Below, piece by piece: positions 29,501 to 39,889 of a stretch of DNA of 64,000 bases. A program made the position numbers and the translations under genes. This DNA comes from Phytophthora sp. 'mugwort'. Taxonomy: Eukaryota > Oomycota > Peronosporomycetes > Peronosporales > Peronosporaceae. The notes beneath the pieces are model-generated. The model saw nothing but the letters and a program-made list of their open reading frames with translations. It was not told where the DNA came from and searched no databases. The stretch spans positions 1,240,001-1,304,000 of the forward strand of contig JAUCEF010000002.1 of assembly GCA_033558025.1 (NCBI GenBank). The letters are read 5' to 3'. Every line of letters begins with the position of its first letter. The stretch's first letter is position 1.

Positions 29501-32016
29501 TTCTCCAGCGCGTCCGCCGCCAGGTTGCAACACGCGGTGGCACAGCAGCGTAGCGTCTCGCGGATGATCGCGACTGCGGCGGCGCTGACCGGTACATCGG
29601 AAGCTGCGGCGGCGGCTGCAGAAGACGTCGCGGCGCTCATGATGCGACGAAGTAGTCGGACGCCGTGGTCGGCCACGATGCGTGCACGTGCCTCGGCGTC
29701 AAACGACAAGTTCGCCAATACGCCAGCGCACTGACGCAGCAGCTCGTCAGCTTTGACTGGTGGTTTGTTGAACACTTTGGCCAGTGTTGCGACCACATCG
29801 GCGCGCAGCAGTGCCGGTCTGCTCTCGGCTGCGAACGAAAGGTTGAGTAGACAGCCCAACGCACATTCCTGGTACCGCAGTAGCACCGTCGGCGGGCTTG
29901 ATGCTGCCGGCGTGGACGGGGTCGGTGCCGCGGCGACAGAAACACCTTCGTCGTCGACGTCACCCTTGCGTCGACAGAGCCGTACGATGACGCGGATCGT
30001 GTCGTCCTGTAGCAGAACGCCGTGAAGACTCTTCTCGCAGGATACATTGAAGAGAGCATTGGCGCAGAGGTCTCGAACGCGGTCGTAAGGTGTGCGTGCC
30101 GCCAGTCGCGCTATCGCTGCTGGCATGTTGCTTTGAAGGATTTCCACACACGCGGCGGGGTGTGCCAGCATACTGCAGAGCGTGAGTACAGCGAACTGCT
30201 GCGCGAGCGCGCTGGCGCCGGCATCGCTGCCCTCATCTTCTTGCACGAAGCGGAGCAGCAACGACACGACGCCGAACCGTGCTAAGAGCGCTCGGCTGTC
30301 TGCCGTGGCCGACATATTGGACAGACACAGCGCCGTGTTTTCTCGCACGGACGGACTCAAGTGGTGCGTGCCGATCTCGACGAGATTCGCCACGGCGTCA
30401 CTGAGCGCCAAGTTCTTGAGCGACGGCGGGAAGGAGGAAATGTTGGCGATGGTCACGGCGCACATTTCGCGCACGTCTCGAGGCTTATCGCACTTGAGTA
30501 GCTCTTCAAGGCACTCGAGAATGCGTCCGTGACTCAGCGGCTCCAAGTTCCCCGATAGACCAGACAAGTTACACAGTGCTGTAGCTAGGTGCTTCCGTAC
30601 AGTCCCCACGTCACCTCCGTCTTCATCTTGATCCCCGGCTCCAGCAGCAGCTGCTACACTCGCTTGCTGGGCGAGTTCGCACACGGTGTCAAGGATACCT
30701 TCTTCTACAACCTTCGCTCGGGAACCACTGAGCAACGACAGGTTGCAGATGGCTTCGGCGGCGAACCTCGCGCTGGACGGATCTTTACGGGTAGCGAGCT
30801 TCATGAGCACGTGGACGACGCTCTCGGCCACGGACGTGTTAGACGAGGAAGCGATGTTGATGAGGGCTTTGACACACGTTTCTTTGGTCTCGAGATCTGG
30901 CACGTTGAGCATCGAGACAATAGCAGACACACAGCCTTCCTGTACGAGTCGGAGCTGTCCTCCGCGTTCGTACGAGAAGCGACACAGCGCCATGCTCGTG
31001 TGACGTCGCACTTCTTCGTGTTGCGCTTTGGCCAGTTCGAGCAGTGCGAGGAGCACGCCCTCGTCCGCCATCTTGTTCCCCAGTATCGACTCGCACAAGA
31101 GGTTGAGGATAGACGCGGCGCAGAACCGCTTCACTTCCATGTCTTCAAACACTGCCAGCTTGCTCAGCGCCAGCATGCAGCCCTCGTTGACCATTTGTCG
31201 CTCGTGGCCAGGGATCGTCGAAAAGTGGTAGATACTGAAGGCACATTCCTGTTTGAGACGCATTTCTCGACTCAGTCCCGCGGTCAAGTCAAGCACATCG
31301 GCGTTTGGTTCGTGCTCGTCTTCGTCGTCCTCGTCTTGTGCTTTGTTCTTGCTCTGACGACTCAACGTCGAGTCACTATTCCCCGTCACGATATTGAGCG
31401 AGCCGTTGACCCCACCCAGGACATTCAACAAGGCAGTGGGTTTGCGGAAGCGAGAGAGGTAAATCATGCCGTCTTCGTAGTTGCCACGCTGGCCAAAGAG
31501 ATCGCCACTGTAGCTGCTGAAGACGGTATCGACGCGTGGGCCTCTGCTCGGTGGAGGAGTGGGTCGAATTCCTGTGATGACGGAGCGGTGTCGTGGCGAC
31601 TCCATCACTGACACGGAATTGTGCTTGGATGGTGGTGGCGCAGGTGACGCTGTAGCGCCTCCTGGACTATTGAGCACGTGCGACGGGGACCCGTGGCCAG
31701 TGTTTTCCTCGCGAGCTTCTTGTGGGATGATCTTGGTGTTAATGTGGCGATACAGCGTCCGTACGAGGTCGTCTTTGGTCGTGTTGGTCTTCCAGAAGTT
31801 GCGTTGGCGGTGCAGTTTCCAGTGTTTGGCCAGCTCTTTGAGCTCTTCGAACCGAATTGGCGCCGCTGCGGGATCGCGCTGTCGAGGAAAGAGCTCGAAC
31901 CGCGTGAGGTATTCCCGAAGCACATCCAGCTCCTTGTCGCGCTCGAGTTCCTCCAGCAAATCCTTGGTGTGTCTGGCATTCTGAGACAATCGATGGCTCA
32001 TAATCTCTTTGTACAA
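26563..32016 (-). CDS. Giant armadillo-repeat protein
   Basis: An intact single-exon reading frame of 1817 residues, by far the longest in the window. Residues about 1-110 form a helical N-terminus (LREYLTRFELFPRQ, RFEELKELAKHW) that may bind nucleic acid or protein. From about residue 250 to 1500 there are many armadillo repeats with the usual core (AICNLSLLSG, TALCNLSGLSGN, ALCNLAVEPP, ARALFNLLIHDELR, TALYNLSCDP, NALCNISCFPG). The last 200 residues are Ser/Arg-rich and probably disordered. Armadillo proteins act as scaffolds; in protists similar giants are found at basal bodies and flagella, but that is inference. The start could also be the Met codon five residues later (MSHRLSQN). Confidence 0.85.
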   Translation of the reverse strand: MYKEIMSHRLSQNARHTKDLLEELERDKELDVLREYLTRFELFPRQRDPAAAPIRFEELKELAKHWKLHRQRNFWKTNTTKDDLVRTLYRHINTKIIPQEAREENTGHGSPSHVLNSPGGATASPAPPPSKHNSVSVMESPRHRSVITGIRPTPPPSRGPRVDTVFSSYSGDLFGQRGNYEDGMIYLSRFRKPTALLNVLGGVNGSLNIVTGNSDSTLSRQSKNKAQDEDDEDEHEPNADVLDLTAGLSREMRLKQECAFSIYHFSTIPGHERQMVNEGCMLALSKLAVFEDMEVKRFCAASILNLLCESILGNKMADEGVLLALLELAKAQHEEVRRHTSMALCRFSYERGGQLRLVQEGCVSAIVSMLNVPDLETKETCVKALINIASSSNTSVAESVVHVLMKLATRKDPSSARFAAEAICNLSLLSGSRAKVVEEGILDTVCELAQQASVAAAAGAGDQDEDGGDVGTVRKHLATALCNLSGLSGNLEPLSHGRILECLEELLKCDKPRDVREMCAVTIANISSFPPSLKNLALSDAVANLVEIGTHHLSPSVRENTALCLSNMSATADSRALLARFGVVSLLLRFVQEDEGSDAGASALAQQFAVLTLCSMLAHPAACVEILQSNMPAAIARLAARTPYDRVRDLCANALFNVSCEKSLHGVLLQDDTIRVIVRLCRRKGDVDDEGVSVAAAPTPSTPAASSPPTVLLRYQECALGCLLNLSFAAESRPALLRADVVATLAKVFNKPPVKADELLRQCAGVLANLSFDAEARARIVADHGVRLLRRIMSAATSSAAAAAASDVPVSAAAVAIIRETLRCCATACCNLAADALEKTPVLDMLIDLSASSYAPTTLTCAIAFAKLASSATHRGLLTRCAELYPALTLMMRCGVEDIQIYSAVALCNLAVEPPAAKPVGVRYVWKEGTVPDFIVNALLRINSDSTKEICARALFNLLIHDELRAAHIKDGVLYALVKLARLESVEIRMLCVTALYNLSCDPALAETLMELKVAQVVTKLCEMEFSSQEIHRKLAACLTNLASEPKPPSAKKLVPSSDATMSGSSSSMAVRLVENGALVALLVLCEHADPPTRHACGAALCFLSTYRVNCEAMATLGLVEVLTKKLLHAPLDAETSDVEAETAAIEREQRQQHEYALNALCNISCFPGLHDRIEEAGAISQIIRVLAHNASQERQDGSDDPEDDALMLACVQILANLTFHGRHRRALLTHGLVPTLLCRPQSLRSSVRVGEVCAETIAALCEDPLHWHELIATGAVRVLREITDVAERSRGPPSALPAAIYALSQLARCEKSGETVIADGALDVVTRALDLGNDTPLPGEDTASKKAHEARQEMAERCAVILRALSTHGEAVCLLLMRDVRLVPLLRAVVNACCPGRRQVQASKHVILAFYNLTSCHVSGEDEDGNSGDDKAENLRESEGMRSLDALVISGVVPLLIRLSTDGGSDMAPACAVALAHIKHRVKERLAVVQAPESDGSDQPLRRGFAEMDNLMEAGVVTALLAMFELDPAGIQRVDRLAAAMPPALAVLRVATEKDWTFLTGNATLRFETPLPVCWDFRSSAIDDARFVPVEPRTFLAGLAPVVPPSGATIQDKLYGRFQLLQVRPSKYLLRLENSRFAKLATTLLDPAGSSGNELSGAIAIAIGTDTGELDDDDQEHDQPRQARKFTIGSSARSIASTEEDDETRMPSPVKKKPTGRALIAPSSSNRGSAAFGIGASPGNHTDSSSSISRRISKVPSSHTVVRRSSRSLIHDNSHSSSSMLNSTRLLGGAGHRDSSQHRLGSDSSSSSSGLTLPRI

Positions 32017-32325
32017 GTCCCAGGACAGATGAAGCTGTCAGTCCGACACGAATTCAACTGGACGCCCTTGTCCTCGTGTGATTTTTTTCTTGTTGGAGGC
32101 CGCCTGAGCTGTCCGTTGCGCCGATAAAAGCTCTAATATTGTCTCCCTATTCTTAGGGAAAACTCGCATGGGATGAGGAAGACAAGAACTGTTGTGACTT
32201 GTCACTCACCAACTTGTTCACTATGGCACTGAAGAGTTACCACCGCGAGACTCTGAATGGTACGAGGTTCATGTTCTCAGATGATGTCGAGGTGTTTTTT
32301 CTTTTTTGGTGTTTGACGTGGAGAA
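32017..32325. promoter_or_regulatory. Bidirectional promoter region, armadillo / unknown gene
   Basis: A 309-base gap between divergent starts. It contains T-rich patches near 32290-32310 but no exact initiator match. Confidence 0.4.
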
Positions 32326-33122
32326 ATGTATCCAGATAACTGGTACGAAGAGCGCGCTGCACCTCTGAATGGCGTCCTTCCTCGCGATAGAGTGGTAAAA
32401 TTGGTTGCTTTCTTGTCGGGTTTGATGCGTTCTCTCTTCTCATTGAAGCTCTTTATTTGGTGCTGTAGAAAGAGTACGGGACGACCTCAGCCACAGACTT
32501 CAGCGGGGCCCAACCACTTGTTCCGGTATGTTCCTGTGCGGAGGAATCTCTTGAGAGTTCTCTATAACTGACGTATTTATCATGTCGTACGCAGCGTCAA
32601 GAGCTACGCATGATCAACGATGGCAACGTCGATGAAGCCATTCGTCAGACAGCTTCACTCGATTGGAGTCGCGGCTTTCGTTCGGTGCTTCCTGTACCAG
32701 ATCCAGCACCTGATCGCGGCTTGCTCTCGACTCAGCATCGGGTGCACATCAACCACTTTGCATCGTCATCCAAACCCACGTACACATCGACGACCGGGGT
32801 CATGACCACAGCAGGAGTTCCTAGTGGGAGGACCGTCGAACGGGGCAAAGCCGCTTCCGGTGCGATGGGCGAGGTCTACAAACGGTGCTCGGAGCCTCAG
32901 CGAGACACCCCGGCGCAGCGATCTTGGACGTACTCCACTGACCCCATGATTGTCGTCATGCAAAACCGTGCTGCGTTTGAAGCGACCAAGGCCAAGACGC
33001 CCTCACAGCCACAGCAAGGACACCATAAGCCGGACAACTACGGACGACAAATCACCTCGATCACGAGTATCCGACACCATCACAATGGAGTCTTCGTTGA
33101 CGACGAACCCGAACACCAGTAA
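32326..33122 (+). CDS. Unknown protein, possible flagellar microtubule-associated
   Basis: Three exons: 32326-32394, 32469-32525 and 32595-33122. The sum is 654 bases, 217 residues. Splice sites are GTG|GTAAAA, TGTAG|AAA, CCG|GTATGT and CGCAG|CGT. The frame stays open across both joins, which is good support. The protein is polar, rich in Thr, Ser, Pro and His, with no membrane span. Patches such as WYEER, EYGTTSATDFSG and SWTYSTDP have the aromatic-and-Gly style of small axonemal microtubule inner proteins, but I cannot match it to a named one. It is divergent from the armadillo gene. Treat the flagellar idea as a guess. Confidence 0.6.
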
Positions 33123-33375
33123 TAAAACGCCATAGTGTGCTATTTCCTGTCAGCACCCAAACACAAGAGAGCAAACTAACGAGTCAGATTCCATCCATTT
33201 TTCTAATTGCTTTGGTCACTCCGTGGGTCACGGATCAATCTTCTTCGCTGCGTCTTGCGCAACAATGTACAAGCTTCCTCCTTCAGATTATTGAGACGCG
33301 TCGTTCTCAGCGAAACACATCCGGTAGCAGCTCTGCCCAATACAAACACAGAAGAAAAAAAAAACAAATAATTCA

Positions 33376-34967
33376 TCAGTTTTTGCTCGCGTTTCCTCGA
33401 CAAAAGTGCAGGAAATTTACCAAAAACTCTTCTTCTGTCATGTTCAGCAGATCTTCGTCCTCTACCCCATCCAACCGTTTGAGCTGGCCATTGACAGTGA
33501 CTTCCACATCGTTGCTGCCGTCTTCGTCGTCTGTGCACCATTCCCACTCGACATCTTCCAGCTCTTCTTCGTCCATGGCATCGCCATTCATCTCGGCATC
33601 CCAGCCCTGCTTGTCTACTTGAACCTGCACCTCGCCTTCATGGTTTTCTTCATTGTAACGCTCCAGCTCAGCCATATACGCTCGCTTGAACGCTTCCTGT
33701 CGCTGTTCTTCAGTCATCTCACTCTGTGTGAGAGGATCCACGCCCTGAATGCTCGTCTCCATAGGGATTGGCTGTTCTTCTGCAACAACTGCGGCTGGTT
33801 GCAAGTGTTTAGCTGCCATGTGGCCACTAATCGAACTGCCCTGTAAGAATTCCGGCAATGCACGAGGAGCAGCGACCTGTTGATTGGCCGCTTCCTTGTC
33901 TTCTTTCCGTTCTCTGCTGGTTAAATACTCGTCTTCCACCTGGTCAGTACCTGCAATATCCACAATAATCTCCTGGTCCTGTGCGCCGTACGGATACAAG
34001 TACGACTGAATATTCTGATCATCTCCACGATTCGCTCCAGTGCCGCCACCGCCACCGCCGCCTCGACTGCTGCCTCCATTGGCCGCACCGGCACGCGCAC
34101 TGTTGCCTCCAATCCCTGCAGCTCGATTGTCGCTTGGCAAATTACTTGGCAGCGCGTGACCTTCCTTCACAAAGTCGCCAATGCGACGTAATACCTCGTA
34201 GATACCTTCGTGCATGCCATTCTGCTTGTTCATCTGGTCTTTAAACTTGCGCTGTAAGTCCTGAATCCGTTGTAATCGGTCGTTATTGTCGCATTCCAGT
34301 AGTAGTTCATTGCAATGACCACAACGGAATTGATATTGTCCAGGCAGCAGTAGCAACTGTGCTTCTAACGCCGTGTATTCGCGACCACACTCGGGGTCGC
34401 TGCACTGGAACGTTTGGCGCTCAATCTCGAGCTGCTCACTGTCCTTCAGGTGCTCGTGCATCAAGTACAGTCGGTACTGTACTACGTCCACAAAGTACTT
34501 GTAGTCAATGTACCAGTACGACGTGGACGAGCTGCCACCCGACCGCTTGTCGTTTAACACTTCTCTGCAAGAAAGATAGTACTCGGAACGTGAGTAAAAT
34601 AGTGTATTACTACTCCCCACGTGAGCCGCGGGGAACGTACTCGCAGACGAGGTTGTCCTGGTGTAACTCGTTCATAATCTTGCGCACTTGGCGAGTCTGC
34701 AGGTTCACGGCGTTCCCCATCTCGTCGTCCTGAACAAAATTATATAGTACTGTTAGTTGATAACAATACTATTATTGGGGGCACGGGGCAAACCTTCATG
34801 AACTTCTCGCGGATTAAGGCGCTGAGCACGACGACGTGTTCATCCGAGTAAAAGGCACTGGGATGAGAGGAGACAGTAGATAGTTAGTTGGAGAGTTGCA
34901 GCGAGGCAGGGAGGGAGAGCACGCACCGCCCAACGAGGTTCACGAGCTTCTCGACGAGCCCGGCCAT
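33376..34967 (-). CDS. TFIIE alpha subunit (general transcription factor IIE, large subunit)
   Basis: TFIIE-alpha recruits TFIIH to the RNA polymerase II start complex. Four exons: 34967-34927, 34857-34794, 34729-34641 and 34564-33376. The sum is 1383 bases, 460 residues. The N-terminal winged helix runs from residue 1 to about 65 (LVEKLVNLVG, YSDEHVVVLSALI, RQVRKIMNELHQDNLV). The conserved WYIDYKYFVDVVQYRL follows. The zinc ribbon uses Cys119, Cys124, Cys146 and Cys149, with a C-x4-C first knuckle where animals have C-x2-C. The last part is Gly-rich then acidic (MDEEELEDVEWEWCTDDED), as expected for the TFIIH-contact tail. It is of normal family length. Confidence 0.9.
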
Positions 34968-35690
34968 GATATCGAGTGCGTGGGCTCCAGACTGTGTAGT
35001 ATTCTGAAGACGTTTTTAGTTAGAGTGGTCCACAAGGCCAATTATGGCTATTGTCACTGAGCTTCATATTGGTACATTATTAATAATTATGAGTGAAAGT
35101 CAGTTTTAAACTGTTTGTAAGAAAAAAAAACTTTAGGGTGCTGCAAGTGAAATAAAACGATGCTAATTTAGCTTACCACTTTAGTGCGCAATGGTTCCAT
35201 TGTTGGCTATGCCTCCATTGCTGGCTGCACCTTGCTGTCGATACCTATGCCCATCTTTAGTGTGCAAGCTCAACGGCGCTATGCAAGCGCAGATGTAAGA
35301 GGCGACGGTAAAGGACGTCGAGGGGACGCCGACCCGCATCCGGCGGAAGAATGTCTCATGTAGGGATGGAAGGTGGCGGTCGGCCATCGACCTGTAGAAC
35401 CATGCAGGAACGCCGTCTCGAAAATATATGTGTGGATATCATACAAGACGCGTACTTGTGATTCCTTCGCTTTCGTCATCTATGTATTGGTTTTTTTTCC
35501 CGTTAAATCGTCGGCGTCTGAAGCTTACCTATTCGCGGAAACGGGTGCATTCCACATACCAACTTGTCTTAGCTTTACTATAGGATATATCGCCATCCAG
35601 ATTTTCCGAGCAATTGTCAGGGGTCGCCGCCTACGATAACAGCGTCAGCTTATTGGACCAGAGTCGAAAAATAAAAAACTGATCACAATG
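34968..35690. other. Edge of the gene-dense core, no gene seen
   Basis: About 0.7 kb upstream of TFIIE-alpha. It holds AT-rich stretches near 35070-35170 and no supported reading frame. It marks the change from gene-dense to transposon-dense DNA. Confidence 0.5.
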
Positions 35691-35694
35691 AGCG

Positions 35695-37800
35695 ATGGAA
35701 GCTCGCCCCGTGAAAGCTTCCAGGAGCGCATCACCAGCCAATGATGTCGAAGCAACACGCGATGCCTGTGTAGCGGTACAAACGAAGGGCAAGTACAAGA
35801 GTGGTCTGAATGGAATCAAGAAATGGATCAATGAAACCCTCTCCAAGACGGACAAGAGCACGGGCAGGTTTTTTTTATGACAACGGCGATATCAATCTAG
35901 CCGAGTTCACACCTTCGTTTTTTTTTTCCTTGTGTATAAAGCGATTATGTGAAGACGGGCACGCTGAGCGGATATCGCAGCGCTATTAAGGACCACTACC
36001 GTATGAAAAGAGTCAAATAACCACCGGAGTATGGCGACGTCATGGCCCAGCTTTTTTCTGGTATGAAGCGAATTGAGGCTGAGCATGACCAGTCCAGCGC
36101 CCGCAAGACTTCTGGGAAACATCCTCTCACTTACTCGCTCTATAGGTCTCTCTGCAACTCGACTTTTGCGGCTAATGATGGTGGATTCTCGCATCTCTTT
36201 TGACTTCGCAGTGAAATTTGATGTGCCGGTCAATGTCTGTACAAACTGTCCAGACACAGCATCTCGTGGAGAAAGATGATAGCGTTGGTGTCATATTTGT
36301 AAGGATGAAGACTAACCAGGAAGGCTCTGGGCCCAGAGACCCGCGCCATGTATATGGAAATCCGCTAATTCCATCGACCTGTTGGGTGACTGCTCTGGCA
36401 ATTTATCTCGCGTGTAATCCTCGGCTGCAGCCAGGATTATTGTTCCCTGGCTCTAATCAGAAATTGCGGTTTGGTAAAGCATTGACTACACTCCTGAAGA
36501 AGGATGGCTATGCCAAAAGCTATGGTACACACTCGGTGCGAAAAGGGGTCGCCACGTTTGCATGTGGGTTTAGTACCGGTGGTCCATCAATTGGAAGTGT
36601 CTGTCTCCACTGTGGGTGGAGCGTTGGCGGTGTTCAGGATCGATATTTCGCTATGAAGCCGCCGGTGACCGATTCTTGGGCCGTGCAGTGGCTGGTCTAC
36701 CTGTAAATGACTCTAAATTTGCTACACTACCACCTCATTTTCGCAATATTTTCTGAGGGTAACATGGATTTCGGTGTGCGGACGATGTTTCCCAGCCTTG
36801 TTGATGAATCCAATCTATGTGGGATTTCGTCTGTGTCTCGCATCGCTTGTTTATCACGCACAATAGCTACAACAGCACCTACCAACGATACATCCGTTAC
36901 TATCAACTCCTCTTTTCACAAGTCCATCCGTCCTCGGCAGTCTGAGTGTAGATTTGGAGGCTGATGAATCCGTCTGGATGAAGCCAAGGGGAATTCCACG
37001 CTATATGGAGCTGCACAAGAAACTAGATCGACAACAACGATCAATCGATGAGCTCCCCAGCAGGCTAGAGGAAAAGATGGAGGCTGTGTTGGAGAAGAAA
37101 GGCGTCGCAGCCGGCAATATTACAAGAGATCTGCTCAGAGATGAAATACGAGCGCTGCTAGATGAAGCGGATCTCCGCATCGCAGGATTTACCTGCCCCA
37201 TTTCAGCAACCAGTCTGCCACTATCATGCGTGGGCGGCAAATTTCATGTGCTTCCTCGGGACTTTCAATTCCGAGCATTGACCCGCTGGGTGCCTGGCTG
37301 TTGTCGTGGTTCGGCAACTATCAACTGAAGTACCCCCCCGTACAAAGGAATTTCGTCTGATGCTTGATACACCACAAAAGAAAGCGACCTTGTCAGAATG
37401 GTCAATCATGCGTTACATAATCAATGGAATTAAAGCAAAGCTCGAAACACCTTTGTCTGTTATACTCAACGAAAATCGCGCGATTCAGCTGTTCAACATG
37501 GGGTACGAAACGCTTAGATTAAAGCCAAGCAAAAGGAAGCGTAGAGCCGGTCAGCTCAAGCTTACTATAGTCCTGCGACTTGTTCGACAAAGCAAATGTG
37601 GCCTGGAATCATCGAGAAATGCAGCACCTATATCACGCAAACATCGCAAAGCTTCGGTGTCAGACAACCCCAGCAACGTTATCAGCGCACCTGCAACTCC
37701 ATCATCTCGCTCACCTGCGCGTCCGTTGACGCGCGCGCCTATTTTACAGGCTAGACGTGCAACAGCACAAGACGGTTGTAGCTCTTTCCCATAGCTGCTG
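35695..37800 (+). mobile_element. Crypton (tyrosine-recombinase transposon) remnant
   Basis: The plus strand starts with a core-binding-type segment (TKGKYKSGLNGIKKWINE, from 35695). It continues in shifted frames through SGYRSAIKDHYRMKR and MKRIEAEHDQ to the catalytic half at 36218-36706. There the four recombinase residues are visible: Arg in CRSM, His and Arg in GTHSVRKG, and Tyr in QDRYF. The sequence FPGSNQKLRFGKALTTLL and the Trp in CGWSVGG support the family. The downstream part (36954-37440) matches the helical C-terminal DNA-binding region of oomycete Cryptons (DTPQKKATLSEWSIM). Frame changes near 35870, 36015, 36215 and 37330 show it is dead. No terminal repeats are expected in Cryptons. 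Confidence 0.8.
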
Positions 37801-39005
37801 TCGTCGCCAGCTCCGTGGCCTTCGACACCACGTCCGAACTCAACGGGCGCTTCTACATCTTCATCAGCGCCACCCCTCCCGAGATTGAGTGGCCCACGCG
37901 CTTTTCTATCTGGGCTTCACCACCGATCACCTCCACCCTCGTGAGCTGATGGCTGGGCTCCGAGTCGCCCAAAGGGGCTGCACCACTAGTGGCGCGGCAA
38001 TACAATCGAGTGTGTTGCTGACGTACATGTACAAACAGTCGAAGGGGTTAGCTGGCGTAGTAACAAGTGCACCGAGTATATGACTGCGTACCTGCCTTCA
38101 GTCCCAGTGGCGAGCGAAGTGGAGTACTCCGCGGCAGCTCAAAATGCGTTGTGAGCTCGAGGCGTTGCTTGATTTCATCCAATCACAATCCTTTTTTTAT
38201 CGTCGCAGAATGGCTCTTACGTTTTCTCAAGTCAATTGAATCCATAGTTTCAGCCTTTTGTTCGTATGAAAATGCAAACCTTTCTTCCGTTGTATTACTG
38301 TTATCTTGCTGTCTTGTTAATGAAGTTCTCGATAGTATCATCCGAGCCACAGACGGTCTCGTCAATCACTTTGCTATATCTACTCTACCGTGCTCTTCAG
38401 CAACACTCTCCGTGCTGGAGCGGATAAAATCACGTGTTGATGCCGAGCTCCTTTCAGGCCGTATTACCCAATTTATGGTGTCCGCTCGCGTCGACGGCTA
38501 CAACAGGAATTTGGTGCTCTTACACCGGCACTAAACAGTCCGAATTGCTGCACTGTAGCATCCAGCGCTTTCTCAGAATCTGAATGAGATGGCCAAGCTA
38601 CAAGTTATCAGCATGGTGTGATACACAGATGTCACTCCTGGTGTCACTTTTTTTCATGGGGGTATTGCAGTTTTGAGATCCGTTACATTGACCGGACCCA
38701 AATGGAAGTGGATCCGGCAGTTGGATATGGACAGCAGTGGTTGAAGATTCCTGATGACGCCAAACGTCACAAAGGTGCGCGATCGGGGACATGGTTCCGG
38801 ATCGTGGGCTTCGATAGGTCTAGGCTCTATTGGTGTAGATCCTTCCTCATTGGGTTGATCCCTTACCAGGCGGGCCCGGCTTAGCCGGATTCGATGGTGC
38901 ACGGCATGGCTAGCTTAAGATCAGGATGCGCAAGCAAAGCAGGAAGCCAGTGTCTGGAATGATTCCTGACCGGATGGGAAGATAAGGCAGAGGATAAGGT
39001 GAAGG
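37801..39005. other. Unassigned repeat-like DNA
   Basis: Several short open stretches occur (for example VGYGQQWLKIPDDAKRH near 38730, plus strand) but none joins into a recognisable protein. It probably holds old transposon pieces. Confidence 0.35.
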
Positions 39006-39150
39006 CTGACATAAATCGAAGTCGAATTGGTTTGGAAGTGCGCAACTGGTTATTAGTATTGGAATTTGTATTCACTGTTTGCTGACATAAATCGAAGTCG
39101 AATTGGCTTGGAAGTGCGCAACTGGATATTACTATTGGAAGAAGGAGAAG
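39006..39150. repeat. Two-copy tandem repeat of about 75 bp
   Basis: gctgacataaatcgaagtcg opens the unit at about 39006 and again at about 39081, followed by nearly identical aattgg.ttggaagtgcgc and aactgg.tatta.tattgga stretches. The two copies differ by a few bases. Confidence 0.8.
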
Positions 39151-39889
39151 GGAGATTTGCATTCACATATACACCTTGCGCCATGTGACAGTCCATTAGA
39201 TAGCTTGGCTTGTGGCTCCTGTTTTTCGACCCCTTAACCCCCGAAGTTCCTGTAATAGGAAGCGGCAATCAATGTAAAAGAAGATTTCCAAGAGGATACC
39301 CCCCCCCCCAGAAAAAACAGCAATTCCTGATCCGGTACATGCTACCGATCAACAAGGTCTACGGGTGCAAGACCAAGATCAACTTACCTGCGACCCTGTG
39401 CGAAGGAATTGCTGCGCAGGATCTGTGGTGTAGCGGGATGGTCAAAGTACGTTTAAGACCCGATCCGCTTCCCAACTGCGCCCAGACACCGACTAACGGA
39501 GGGGGTTCCCCGATGATCCGCGATCAGCTGAACTTGGTCTCACCTTGTGTACCCCTTGTTGGGCTGGATTTGCTCTCTTGGGACTCCGAAGGATGCAGTG
39601 ATGTAAAGCCTTGAACGTCCTGGGGGGACGTGGGGACGTGGAGCAGCGCGGAGCCTTCGGTCTGCTGCCGTTATTGATTCCGATATGGGGTAGTCGACCT
39701 TCGATCGGGGCCTGGACTTAATCCGAGGGCGAGGTTGCTGTATGGAGTTGTTCCTTTCCTTCCCTTTGAGTTGCTTAACGATGACAGATTTGGTGGCACG
39801 TGAGGGTGTTGTTCTTGGTGTGGGGCCAAACCTTCTTGCACAAATACGTCCTGTGGAGATACCAACTAGCTCCAGCAGTACTACACAAC
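39151..39889. other. Unassigned DNA between repeats
   Basis: A C-run near 39300 and an open plus-strand stretch (39210-39614) without recognised domains. It may be old retroelement sequence. Confidence 0.35.

Noticed and set aside
26696..31611. Long open frames on the plus strand (up to 356 residues)
   Set aside because: They lie antisense to the armadillo gene, have no domain, and are low-complexity Ser/Arg-rich as expected for GC-rich antisense frames.
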